Shown piece by piece: positions 45,953 to 56,957 of a stretch of 64,000 bases of DNA. The stretch comes from Przewalskia tangutica (taxonomy: Eukaryota > Streptophyta > Magnoliopsida > Solanales > Solanaceae), in NCBI GenBank assembly GCA_029844215.1, contig CM056736.1:59829562-59893561 (forward strand). Reading direction: 5' to 3'. A program made the translations under genes and the position numbers. Numbering within the stretch: position 1 is the first letter of the stretch; every line of letters begins with the position of its first letter. The notes below the pieces were generated by a model, which saw only the letters and a list, made by a program, of their open reading frames with translations, ran no database searches and was not told the origin of the DNA.

Positions 45953-48031
45953 TTTCCTTACATAACATTTTAAAACGTATTGTTACCACTTCTTAAGTCG
46001 TTATAACAACTTCCCATAAAGCTATTATAACAACCTTTCATTTTAGAGAACTTAAGGCACTTTTATTCTTACAACATTAGGGAAACTAGACCCAAAATAC
46101 TACGTACATACGTACTTAAAATAATCATAAACTTCTTCTTTTTTAAAACTCAAGTCACATACTCTTTAGAAATCAAGTCCACAACTTGAAAAATAAAGTT
46201 TCATAATCCTTAGAAGACAACCAAAGTTCATAGTCTTAAAACCTTATATCATACATTCTTTAAAGTCCACTTACTTATATTATACAAAAAAAATATAAAG
46301 TTCCATACACTTCCAAAACCAAGTAACTTATTCTCTTAAAACCATATAACTTTCACTTTTAAAATCAATCCCCTTTTCGCATATAAATTCAAGTCATTCT
46401 TGAACGTAAAATCCACTTACTTACTTTAAATAAATCAAGACACATAGCCTTTAAATCAAATCTCATAATTTCTAACCATTCTTACCAACATCTCCATAAG
46501 ACTTGGTAAGGACTTAAGACAATTTAACATACTTTTAACTTAGGATAACTTAGACATAACCCGTCCGTAGAGTAAATCAACATACATACTTCTTAACTTC
46601 TAAGAGTAGAAGGAATCATGAAATAATACCACATGTATATTCCATACATAGAACCATGTCTAAAGAAGGAAGAGGTTCACATACCTCGCGACGCTTATCG
46701 ACAAGTAGCAAAATGCTCCAACGTACTTCAACCTTGATAGCTATTCCATCCTTCAGTAGAATACGCTATACTAAGTACTTCAACCTATAATGGTCACAAT
46801 ACGTCCATTAATCCTCTTTACTTCAAACGTAGAGTATTCTAAGTGCTAAGTCGCTAATTTTTACGGAAAATCGGATGACACCTCCTTTGTTTCTACTAAC
46901 TTTGCCACCTTTTTCAAGGCGAATACAATAACCAAACAGCCTCAATTGGCTCACCACAATTTATAAGGTAGTCCAATACAAATGAATAACAACTAATACA
47001 ACTACTACTCCAAATTCGCACAATGTTTATATGATACCAATTCTTATTCAATTCCATTTCGATACAAATTGGTAGCATAATATGATATCAAGCGCGATCG
47101 ATTACAACTACTACAATCCTCAGTAGGTAAACATGCGGCGATTCTAATTAACGACCAAAATTGCATTTCAATTTCAAAAGGCTAATCATGCCATTTCGGT
47201 TTGGGCTCCTAAATTCCATAACACTTATCAAACTTCATAACACATATCACATGATCATTTCTAACTTATAACAACATGAAATCTTCAATTACAAAAGTAA
47301 AGCGAAGATTATACCTCAATTAGCCCAAAATATGATCCAAGAGTACAAGTCGATCTCTAGCACCTTTAGCTCCTCCTTTCGACATTCCAATCCACTCCAA
47401 GCCACCCAGAAGCTTATGAAAACTCATCTTCAAGTTTCAACTTCAAAGTTGAATAACCCTTTAGGTTTTCGCCTTGCGACTAATACGAAAACACCACATT
47501 TCCGGGATCTTTCTATTGAGAAACACTTACAATACCCTTAGGTACCTTGGTTTAAAGTGGGGGAATTATTGGACAACAATTGAAAAAAAATTTCTTCAAA
47601 CCCTAGCTTTATGGTAGAGAGCTTCCCAACGTTTTTCATCAATTTTTCTTGAAAAATTGCTAAGTGTTAAGCCTTGTCTTGCACTAGGGAGCTTATATAA
47701 ATAAATGGAGGGTCAAGATTAGAACAAATGGGTGGTTTGGATGTTTTTCACATGGATCAAGCCAAGTGGCATTGACCTAGTCAACAATGTCATGCTAAAA
47801 TGTCTTTGCAAGACTTGATCTTTTAATTTGTGGTCAAAAGACCATTTCCTCCATGTCATTTTCGTCCAAGACCATTAAGGGGGGTGACACGTGTCGCCCT
47901 CCCGTTCGTCGCAATATTTCGTTTTCCGACAATTCCATAATTCCGATAAATTTTTACTCGTCTCAAACCTTAACATCTTTGAGTTCTTACGTACGTTCTT
48001 ATAAACATATCCTGGGAATTCTGGGGTGTAA

Positions 48032-49252
48032 CATTCTTCCCCCCTTAGAAACATTCGTCCTCGAATGTTCTTTCTGAGTCAAACTTATAATTAGCGATAT
48101 AGTTTCCTTTCACAACCCCACACTAATAATGCCACACATAGCCCTAATACCATGCATGTCTCTGTCCATCATAAGCCCAAAAGAGATTATCTTTTCGTAC
48201 TTCCAACTCCTTCTAACATACATACATAACTTCCATACCAATTCTGGCCTCAAATCTTTGGAGTCACTCTATAAGACAATATACGACCATTTCCGGCTTT
48301 CACGACCTGGTTCCGGTGGAACGCGTCCACGAACCCGTAAAACAATTAACTAGACTTGGGCCTTGCACCCTCGTGACCCTGTCACGTAGCGGAACTACTA
48401 CCAACTGATCCCACTCCATTCCAGGCCATGGGGAGACCCGTAACAGATCCTCAACCCGACTCAGCGTCGCACTTAACTCTTATCCTTGGTCTGACTTAAA
48501 ATCTTATTGTCAGAGAAAGCCTTATATACCTAAGGTCTCGGCTGTAATCAATATTCTTAGGCTCGCAATTTCCATGCTCCAAGCCTACCTTACCAGTCCC
48601 CCAGTAACCGGGTACAAAAACTTCTCATAATACCAAAACCATGTTGTCTCGATCACAACAACCATTTCTTACTCTATCCAGACCTCATCCGTATAATTCT
48701 CTTAAGCTTACTACACAGCTTAATCTATTAACATGACATTCCGTTAGGTTCCTTAACATGGCTTCTTAAGGGTTCACTACCCTATCAGACAGCTCATCCT
48801 TTCCCAATTATCTTAAATAAAACATAAGACCTTGGCGAAAATTCATTAACTATTCCATACCTTCCCGGTATCTAGTTAGTCTTTACCAATTCCTGGTAAT
48901 CTAAAATCATTCTAGGCAACACGCTGCCCGACCTGTGACATAACTCCGTATAGATGTATATCACAATACCAACTATACTACAATCATTACCAACCTGGAT
49001 ACGCAATCCACATAGTCCTTCTTGGGTCACTGCTGCCTTTCTCGTAGCTGAAATCAACATAACTCGTTAGGGAGGAACGACCCTAACAACACAGCTCTAT
49101 CGCACGATCTCAGAGTGAGAAGAATGGAAACCAATCCTAAATGTCCTGCAGCCTCCTGATTATAGATGTGGTGCACAACACACCGATAATCAAGACTCTA
49201 CTAGACACGGTCTGTAGACACTTTCCGAGGACTAAGCGCTCGATACCACTTT
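48032..49252 (-). pseudogene. F internal region (1.22 kb), deleted
   Basis: Reversed polypurine tract TTCTTCCCCCCTTAG at 48032. The conserved unknown block lies at about 48300-48620. The open frame 48872-49060 reads a gag-start-like SATRKAAVTQ, but the expected ATG after the TTTCAG acceptor reads ACG. The primer site (rev. TGGTATCGAGCG) is at 49239-49250. There is no protease, RT, RNase H or complete integrase. Confidence 0.65.
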
Positions 49253-50648
49253 TGTCACGCGACCCGGGCCGCGGCGGTGCCTACACAGGCACCCTTACGA
49301 GTAAACATCGAGAGATAATCAGCGGAACATACATGAAACTTATAAATAAAACAACGGAAGTAAACAACAGTCACCGATAGGCTACCTTCGCGGACGTCAT
49401 ACATAAACGAAGCGGTTGCCTCCTTTCTTTACAAGCGGACCCACAATATGTGACTACAGACCTCTAAGAATTACAATCGTGGCGGGACGGGGCCCGCCAT
49501 ACCCCGAACATACATATCCATGACAACTCGGAACATCGGGCCATCTAAAAATCTTGAACCAGGGATCCTAAGCTCGCGGATCCACGGCAATACCTAAACT
49601 GCGGACATGAACGCAGCCCCGAAGAAGATCTAACAGTGCGAATATGGAGCGAAATAACGTGCAAGAATCAAATCATAACTGTACAAAAGAATGCCATTTT
49701 TAACTCCTGAAATCACTCGTATATTAACCGTTCCATTCCTTCTTTCCATAAGATTTAACATCATATTCTTACATACGTACTTAAGAGGTTAATCAAGTTT
49801 TTCCACATAACTTACTTATCTTACATAACATAATCCGGCCCATTTGCGGGACACGGTGTACTGACGAATCATGTGACATAATCCGGCCCGCCTGTGGGGC
49901 TCGGTGTACTGTGGAATCATGTAGCATAATCCGGCCCTCCTGTGGAGCTCGGTGTACTGTGGAATCATGTAGCATAATCCGGCCCTCCTGTGGAGCTCGG
50001 TGTACTGTGGAATCATGTAGCATAATCCGGCCCTCCTGTGGAGCTCGGTGTACTGTGGAATCATGTAGCATAATCCGGCCCTCCTGTGGAGCTCGGTGTA
50101 CTGTGGAATCATGTAGCATAATCCGGCCCTCCTGTGGAGCTCGGTGTACTGTGACGTAACCCGGCCTATGTGTAGGCTCGGGGTAATATGGCGTGTCAGG
50201 CTATGTGTAGGCTCGGTGTATCTCATAACGTAATCCGGCCTATTTGTAGGCTCGGTGTATTTCATAACGTAATCCGGCCTATTTGTAGGCTCGGTGTATT
50301 TCATAACGTAATCCGGCCTATTTGTAGGCTCGGTGTATTTCATAACGTAATCCGGCCTATTTGTAGGCTCGGTGTATTTCATAACGTAATCCGGCCTATT
50401 TGTAGGCTCGGTGTATTTTTCCTTACATAACATTTTAAAACGTATTGTTACCACTTCTTAAGTCGTTATAACAACTTCCCATAAAGCTATTATAACAACC
50501 TTTCATTTTAGAGAACTTAAGGCACTTTTATTCTTACAACATTAGGGAAACTAGACCCAAAATACTACGTACATACGTACTTAAAATAATCATAAACTTC
50601 TTCTTTTTAAAACTCAAGTCACATACTCTTTAGAAATCAAGTCCACAA
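49253..50648 (-). repeat. F 5' LTR, truncated by the LINE
   Basis: Starts TGTCACGCGACCCGGGCC and matches the F 3' LTR up to GTCCACAA at 50648, where the sequence leaves the LTR and the LINE begins. The rest should lie beyond the LINE, outside the window. Confidence 0.88.
49829..50416 (-). repeat. 48 bp and 39 bp minisatellites in F 5' LTR
   Basis: 48 bp array 49829-50154 (six full units and a partial), then 39 bp array 50155-50416 (about seven units). Copy numbers equal those of the partner LTR. The long minus-strand frame 49816-50454 (212 codons of 13- and 16-residue repeats) is produced by the array periods and is not a gene. Confidence 0.93.
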
Positions 50649-50807
50649 AAAATCAAGTAGCAACCTTCTGAGGAGTTAGAGAGAAGTTTCTCTCACTAAG
50701 GAAAACGCTCTCAACGTTTTGCCTTAGTTGCTCCTTCGGTTGTTCTTCCCCACTATGCTAAACGATTGTACTTCGTGGTTTGAAGTTTGAAGTTTTCCGT
50801 TCTGAAT
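50649..50807 (+). mobile_element. LINE 5' untranslated region
   Basis: Sequence unlike the surrounding LTR, starting just after 50648, with an imperfect hairpin (GAGAGAAGTTTCTCTC, about 50690-50705) and leading into ORF1. A LINE with an apparently full-length 5' end is unusual, since most are 5'-truncated. The other end lies past 64000, so the target duplication cannot be checked. Confidence 0.7.
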
Positions 50808-51019
50808 ATGAATAAATCTAAACGTTACCCACCTTCCCACACTGATTCAGGAGGGTCAGGAAGTTCGACGAAGGCTAGAACAAGGAAAAAGAAAAAGAAT
50901 GGAGGCAGTCCTATAATTGCCGAAGAAAATCTCATTCCGGCGACTTCAGACCCTTCTGTGTTGGTCCATGTCAAGCCAGACTCACGTATCCCTCTAGAAA
51001 ATGTAATAGATGATGTTAC
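50808..51019 (+). pseudogene. LINE ORF1, first exon-like part
   Basis: Start of the LINE ORF1 protein (an RNA-binding chaperone in L1-type elements). I prefer the ATG at 50808 (MNKSKRYPPSHTDSGGSG) over 50787. The reading is polar and basic with a KKKK run (TRKKKKNGG), then acidic, ending DDVT at 51019 where G is inserted. After removal of G and one GTTAC the frame continues into 60753 without a shift. The 50787-51137 frame beyond 51019 is G LTR. Confidence 0.75.
51015..51019. repeat. Target-site duplication of G, left copy (GTTAC)
   Basis: GTTAC before the TG of G; the identical GTTAC follows its CA at 60748-60752. Confidence 0.95.
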
Positions 51020-54000
51020 TGTTATACCCCGTAGTTCCAGGGTATGTATGCGAGGACGTACGTACGAAAATACGACAGAAAGATCGGAAAGGAAGAAAGA
51101 GGTGATTTTTCCACGGAAAAGTTTCCGGTTTTTGTGAAGGAAAAAGGTTCGTTAATGGGAATTGGATTCCCAGATTTGGTATTCGGACTTCCTGGAATAT
51201 TAGAGAATTATGGAATTTTATTTTCGGAAATGGTCACGTGGGGCCCACGGGAGAAATTTACGGTTTTGTGGGGCCCACTTTGTTTTCGAGATTTTGGCCT
51301 TTGTGGATATTTTCGGAAGATGTTTTATTTTGGGCCAATAGGAGGGTGACACGTGTCACCCCCGCCTAGGTGGCTTGGCCGAATGACATTTGTGCACAAC
51401 ACCCGGTTAGAGTCGTTTTTATACGCAACGTTTTACATAACTGGCGAGGAAAATTCGGCTATGTCTTTTCTTATTTTGCGGATTTTTAGAGGCGGAACAT
51501 TTTGGACCAACGGGAGGGTGACATGTGTCACCCTCACATTGGAAGCAAGTGGGGCGGCACTTGGACGATTTGGGGTGTCAAGTGGGTAGATATTTTTGGT
51601 AGATATTTGTGAGGGTTTTAAGGAGTAGGGACTAGGGGGCACTTGGGCATATCTTGGCCCTACACTTGCCTAGCACTTGGCTAGATCTTGGCCATTGGTT
51701 GGCCTTTGCTTGACCTATAAATACCCCTCCCTTGTGAAGACTTCTTCATCCCAAAATCTCTAAGTCTTGAAAGTTTCTTCCTCCCCCCTTAGTGTAGTGT
51801 CTTGGCCGAGAGTCCTCCCCCTTTTGTGAGGCCTTTGGTAGAGCACCCCCTTGGTCGAGGGTATACACCCCCCCTTGTGGTGTTGTCTCGTATAAATACC
51901 CCCCCCCCCTCTTGGTAGAAATACTCTCAAAAGTATTGTTACTATACCCAAATTACCTTAGTCGTATACCTTGTAGTATTCCAAAGAAACCTCTATACGT
52001 AGAGCCCGGAAATACTACCGTATGTCCTTTTTGTCTCAAACCAAAACCCTAAGGAAATCTTCATTGATTGATTGAAGTATTTAAGTAGAAGTTGGTTAGA
52101 ACTTCTAAGGGTTGTTTGGAAGTTGGAGCACCCGGAGTAGGAGCTAAGCGTTGCTAAGGATCGACATTTATACTTGGATAATTATGGGCTTATCGAGGTA
52201 ATTATCTTGTCCCTCTAATTGTAATTGGAAATTACATGTTGTTAGAATATATAGTTGAAGTATACTATATATAGAACTAAGCTTAGTACTGCGGCAATGT
52301 CTTTTGACTTAAGCCTGAAGAATAAAGAAAAGAACTGAACTGTATTTACATAGGACTGTATTGCAGTAGACTTGTGTAGTATTACTGAGTAGAATTGTAC
52401 ACGTCCGGTTAGACGTATAAACCCCCCCCCCTGGTTGGCTTGGTGGCCGGCCTCGATAGAGGAGGAGATTTACGCTGTTGCGGGGAGTCTTTAGAATTTT
52501 ACGTAGAAATGGAACCTTGTGTTTTGAAGTTAATAGACGTTTGTGACCTTTTTAGGTGAAAGTACTAAGAGTAGCGTATTCTACTTGAGGAGTGGAAAGG
52601 GCTAGCAAGGTTGTAGTACTTGGAGCATTTTGCTTATTGTCGATACTCGTCGCGAGGTATGTGAACCTCTTCCTATCTCTTCTAGCATGATATGTGTGAA
52701 CTATGTAGTACGGTGAGCATACGTGTGTTAATCGTGTTTGATTGTTTTAAAACATAAAGTGTTATAATGGCTTTATGGGAAGTTGGTTATATGACTTTAT
52801 GTAGGTAAGAAAATACTTTGTGGTTTTAAAAGGTAATCGATGTGAATTATAAGCGGCTTGTTATAATAAAGAACTGGATGTATTTCAAAAGATTTATAAA
52901 TCGTTTTGAAGGAGAGTAATACTTGGTTTTGAAAACTTAAGAGTTATACTAGCTTTATGGGAAGTTAGGTATAACGGCTTAAGAATGTTTCTTGATTTGA
53001 ATCGAATGTGTATCGCCAAACCACCTGCGGCGTTAATAATGGAAAATGTCTTGACTAATGAGTTGTATTATTAAAACCGGTAGAAACCTCCATCTGCATA
53101 GAAACTAAGATGAGACAAAATGATATTACATTTTCTAGGTCATGGCTTTGTAGTAAGACTATTATAAACAAGAATAACCTATTCACTCATAAGACTTATG
53201 TTACTCAAATGTTTTAAAAGAGATTAAGACTATGAGTTATGAAACCTTTCTAAAATAAGTAACTTGAGCATTTTTGAAATTAGGCAAACTTGGGCGTTTG
53301 GAAAATAATGTTGTTACTTGATTTTACAAAGGTAAGTGTTTTGGGTTTACTTAAAAAAGATCACTCTATTTTATACTACGGGTATTGTATGACTTATGTG
53401 GAAGGAGCGGATCTTTTAAAGATTTAATGTATGAAGTACTTTGGGGATGGATACGAACTTGTTAATAGAAAGTACCTTGTGTGAATAACTTGATTGTATT
53501 GGTTTGTGATAGCCTTGTAATACTTTCTTGTTGATTTGATAAGTAAACATGTTAGGACGCTACGTGTGTTAGTATCTTGTGATGTTAGTGTAAAGGGGTT
53601 TTCCTATTTGCGCTTAAAGTTGTTTGACTATCGGTAGTTATGTTGGTATTGTACCACTCACCTTGACTTGTGTCCGGAGGTTGTCGCCTCCGTCTGGGGT
53701 AGACTCGGTGATGCAGGACCATGATTCGAGAATACCTCATGCGGGTCGGGGATCCATGCGGAACTACGGAGTTCCGGTTAGTTTACGGCCCTTGTGGTCA
53801 TGCGGTCTTTGTGGCCATGCGATGCGAGTCGGGGCGATGCGGGAGTAGCTACCCTCGATGCGGGGTTATACCTCATGCGGGCCTATGAGGTTGGCCTATG
53901 CGAGCTGCGGAAGTTCGAGGCTAGGCAGCGCACATTTGATCTGCGGGCGAGTGACCGGCTTTTATCATGTGGATGCAGACAGATATCATGACACGCTTTA

Positions 54001-54758
54001 TGACCTTGTTGATGCGTAGGTGTTAGTAGTCGGCTATGCCTTCGCATTTACCTGTCTTGTTTTATTAGGACACAGTGGGACACGGTGTTCGTGTGTATTC
54101 CTTGGTGCTTGTATATCATAAGCTGCCGTGATGAGGAAGGTATTCCACAGCACGATTGATGTTGTGGGCGTGAGACCCATTGTTAAACTTGAGTGATGAC
54201 TTGAGGCGTGAGTCACGACTTGACATATTGCTATTTATGGTGAATCGTAGTTTGGTTATCATACATGTCTCTGCTTTGTATAGACTACTATGATTTCATT
54301 TAAGATTTATTTTGATTTCACATACTTGGTACTGTTATCGACCTCGCTTGGGGCTGCGTTCATCTGCGTAGGTAAAGGTACACCGATCATTGATCCTCGC
54401 TCTTAGGGTCACGATTCGGCGTTTGGGAAAACTCCGTTTCTCGGAGGCTTATCGATGGTATAGTCCTGTTGTTGTAGGTATTTACATTCGGGGTATGGCG
54501 GCCACTGTCGCCATTGTTGTCGTATCATTTCTTAGAGTGCAGAAATCTTTGTTGTGGGCAGGGTTTGTAAAAAGGATTAAACTGTTCATGTTGAAAAAAT
54601 TGTTATTTATATATATGCCGAAAGGCAAGTTTTCCTCAGATTACTGTTTGTACTTCATTTGTTTCATGTATGTGTTTTATGTTCCGTTGATTACTCTGAT
54701 GTTGTATCACTAGGGTGCCCGGGGTAAGGCACGATCCACGGGCCGGGCAGTCGTGACA
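51020..54758 (+). repeat. G 5' LTR (3739 bp)
   Basis: Contains the 18 bp palindrome GGGTGACACGTGTCACCC (51344-51361), a second near-palindrome (about 51515-51536), TATA box (about 51716), donor-like TATCGAG|GTAATT (52197/52198), and a GC-rich irregular repeat at 53690-53930. Its last ~450 bp are the altered copy (for example ACGATCCACG). Confidence 0.93.
51344..51361. promoter_or_regulatory. G-box palindrome in G U3
   Basis: GGGTGACACGTGTCACCC is its own reverse complement, centred on CACGTG, the plant G-box bound by bZIP and bHLH factors. It lies about 370 bp upstream of the TATA box. The 3' LTR copy is 57267-57284. Confidence 0.6.
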
Positions 54759-54762
54759 AAAG

Positions 54763-54775
54763 TGGTATCGTGAGC
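54763..54775 (+). other. G primer-binding site
   Basis: TGGTATCGTGAGC, 4 bases after the LTR; a slightly different alteration of TGGTATCAGAGC. Confidence 0.8.
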
Positions 54776-54961
54776 GATTAATCCTCGGAAAGTGTCTGAC
54801 CGTATCGATGAAGTCTTGATTATCGGTGTGTTGTGCACCACACCCATAATCAGGAGGCTATAGGATATTTAGGATTGGTTTCTATTCTTCTCACTCTGAG
54901 ATCGTGCCTTAGAGCGGTGTTGTAAGTTGGACCCTCTGACGAAATTCTTTCCCCTATCGTT

Positions 54962-55375
54962 ATGCCTCCGCGTAGGGCAACCCGGGCGGGAGGCAAAGCA
55001 CGGAGGAGGCTGCGAGTAGAGTTCAGAGGGTTACGTGGGCACAGGCCCAATCATTACCTAGGGTAATGCTTCATTCGGGGATTTCTGCGACGTCACTAGC
55101 CCCAGTAGAGTTTAGCACGGCGGAGGCAGTTCCTACTGCAACCATGATATTTGAACCTTCAGTTCCACGACCAGGAACAGAGAATATGGATTACAAAGAG
55201 GCGACCCTGTTACTAGCTATGGATTTGGCTACGGAGAGTATACCGATGTCCGCGAGTCTTGATGGCTATCTAAGAGGGTCGTGCAAAGTAATTCTTGATT
55301 AGCTTGAGCATGGCCTGTGTACGGGCTTATGCGCATCAGGCCGAGAACATAGAAATCATGGTGGGTTAATCGAGT
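54962..55375 (+). pseudogene. gag: G gag remnant
   Basis: MPPRRATRAGGKARRRLRVE from 54962, stop after 34 codons. The frame 55066-55302 has MDYKEATLL and SLDGYLRGSCK, matching MDCKETTSL and GLDDYLRKGCA in A1; the capsid between them is missing in both, so A1 and G share one deletion. The sequence breaks off after LSMACVRAYAxQAE-like residues; no zinc knuckle is seen. Confidence 0.7.
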
Positions 55376-55800
55376 AAGATTTTGGGGGATAGAGAAGGTG
55401 TGAGCCTTAGAGTGTTATACGTAGAGACCTTAGAGGTGAGGCCATCTCAAGAAAAGGTGTAGTGTTATGTTTGATCCTTATCAGAAGTGCATAGTGCACG
55501 TGAGCTATGTGTGGGATAGGTCCCTAGTAGTGTGGAATGAAAGGGGGTAGTTGAGCTAAGAAGACCGCTGGGTTTTCGAAACGTGATTAGTAAGATTGTT
55601 CCGGATCGGGGAGCTAGTATTGTGCGCGTTGCCGGGTCGGGTTGAGGCCCCGTTGCGGGTCAACCCGCGGTAGTTTTGGTGGTGGGATCAGGTTGTGGTG
55701 GTCCCGCCTTGTGTTAGGGTTGTGAGGGTGTTAGGCTCAAGTTTAGTTAACCAGCGTACGAGTTCGTGGATGCGTTCGACCAGTGGTCGGGCCGATGGGG
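55376..55800 (+). other. G copy of conserved unknown block
   Basis: GTGAGCCTTAGAGTGTTATA, GATTGTTCCGGATCGGGGA and GCGGGTCAACCCGC match A1 2990-3400. No protein motif in any frame. Confidence 0.5.
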
Positions 55801-56520
55801 GCAGCCCATCGTGTTCTTCGGTCGGGACCGTTCACTCGGCAGTGTTGATTTTATCTGAAAGGTTGTAAGGCTGCACGGGGTGCCTACCTTCACCTTATGG
55901 CGATGTGGAGCCAGTGCGGCTGTTTTTGTTTCGGAAGTTTTATCAGCAGGTTAAGAACTCGGTGAGTCTCGAATCGCATTCGCCTCGGGCGGTGCTTGGA
56001 TTTCGCGGATAGTTGTGGATTGTTGTCTCTGTGGAGGAGTGTTTAAGCTACCATTTCGGTGTTCGGATGTCACCTTTTGAAGCCTTGTAGGGCGGAAGTG
56101 TAAAGTTGCCGTCGATTGGTTCGATGTTGGCAAGGTTCGCATTGGTTGAGCTTGTTCCGGTATGTAGTTAGTGAAATCTTGTCTAGAAGAAGTTACGCGG
56201 CTCGGAGGAATCGTGCGGATAATCGACGATGACGCTTAGAGTTGAGTTGGTCGGTCTTCTTGAAAGTACCACCGGACGAGTGTAGCGAGCTTTGAAGCAG
56301 AGAAACTTAGCCCGAGTTACTTTGGGCCTTTTTTGAGTTCGGTGAGAATAGGCGGGTTGCCTATATGTTAGCATTTGCCGTCCGGCGTAGGAAGCGAGGC
56401 GTCCGGTCTTCGTATTGTTATGTTCAGGAAAATCAGGAGATCCATCCGTAGTATCCCGATTAATGATGACCACGTTAGGGATAGTAACCCGAGTTTTGAA
56501 GCGAAGCGATGTCGAACGTG
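55801..56520 (+). pseudogene. G integrase remnant
   Basis: Decayed version of A1 3481-4170: VVRLHGVPTFTL region at about 55862-55900, SYHFGVRMSPFEAL region at about 56045-56090, then the C-terminal piece to about 56500. No frame longer than a few dozen codons. A 58 bp-period duplication follows at 56563-56680 (GGTACCATTTGTTGGGTCG twice with an AAAGTGACAAA stretch between). Confidence 0.6.
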
Positions 56521-56946
56521 GTAAGAGTTCGAGTGTACGACATCCTCAGGGATCGCAAGCAGCCGGTACCATTTGTTGGGTCGTCGGAGCAAGGCTCGCG
56601 ACAAAGTGACAAAAGTGGTACCATTTGTTGGGTCGCCTGAGAAGGTTAATGCCTCAGGCAAAGTGACAAAGTGGTATCTACGACGAGTAAAGAGAGAAGC
56701 GAGCATGTATGGCGAGCATAGATGTGATCATTTCTTTTGTAAAGAGAAGGTGCGAAGGAAGTATATTTTAGACCCCGGTGAGAAGTGATTTGTGGTGATG
56801 TAGAGGTGTTTCCTCGTGGACTTGGATGTAAGTTTTTGCAGTGTTTCCGTGGCGGTGTGGCGGGATTGTTCAGTAAGTATAGTAGTAGAGACTATATCGC
56901 TTGTATGTTTGGGGACTTAGAAGGAACATTCGGGGCGAATGTTTCT

Positions 56947-56957
56947 AAGGGGAAGAA
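56947..56957 (+). other. G polypurine tract
   Basis: AAGGGGAAGAA before TGTTATACCCGTAG. One or more G are missing compared with the other tracts. CATTCGGGGCGAATG lies just upstream. The stretch 56521-56946 is otherwise an untranslated region with no recognised feature. Confidence 0.8.

Larger units (their letters stand above)
44863..48031 (-). repeat. F 3' LTR (about 3.17 kb)
   Basis: From GTAAACATCGAGATAATC to GGGGTGTAACA; the outermost ~30 bp of the LTR end, present at 49253, are missing or garbled at the junction. It has two arrays, a reverse donor motif (47315/47314), and GGGTGACACGTGTCGCCC (about 47882-47899), a near-perfect palindrome. The open frame 47332-47541 is unsupported. Confidence 0.85.

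Noticed and set aside
49816..50454. 212-codon minus-strand repeat protein (also 45329-45989)
   Set aside because: Same cause: 48 and 39 bp arrays. The two halves even use different repeat periods in one frame.
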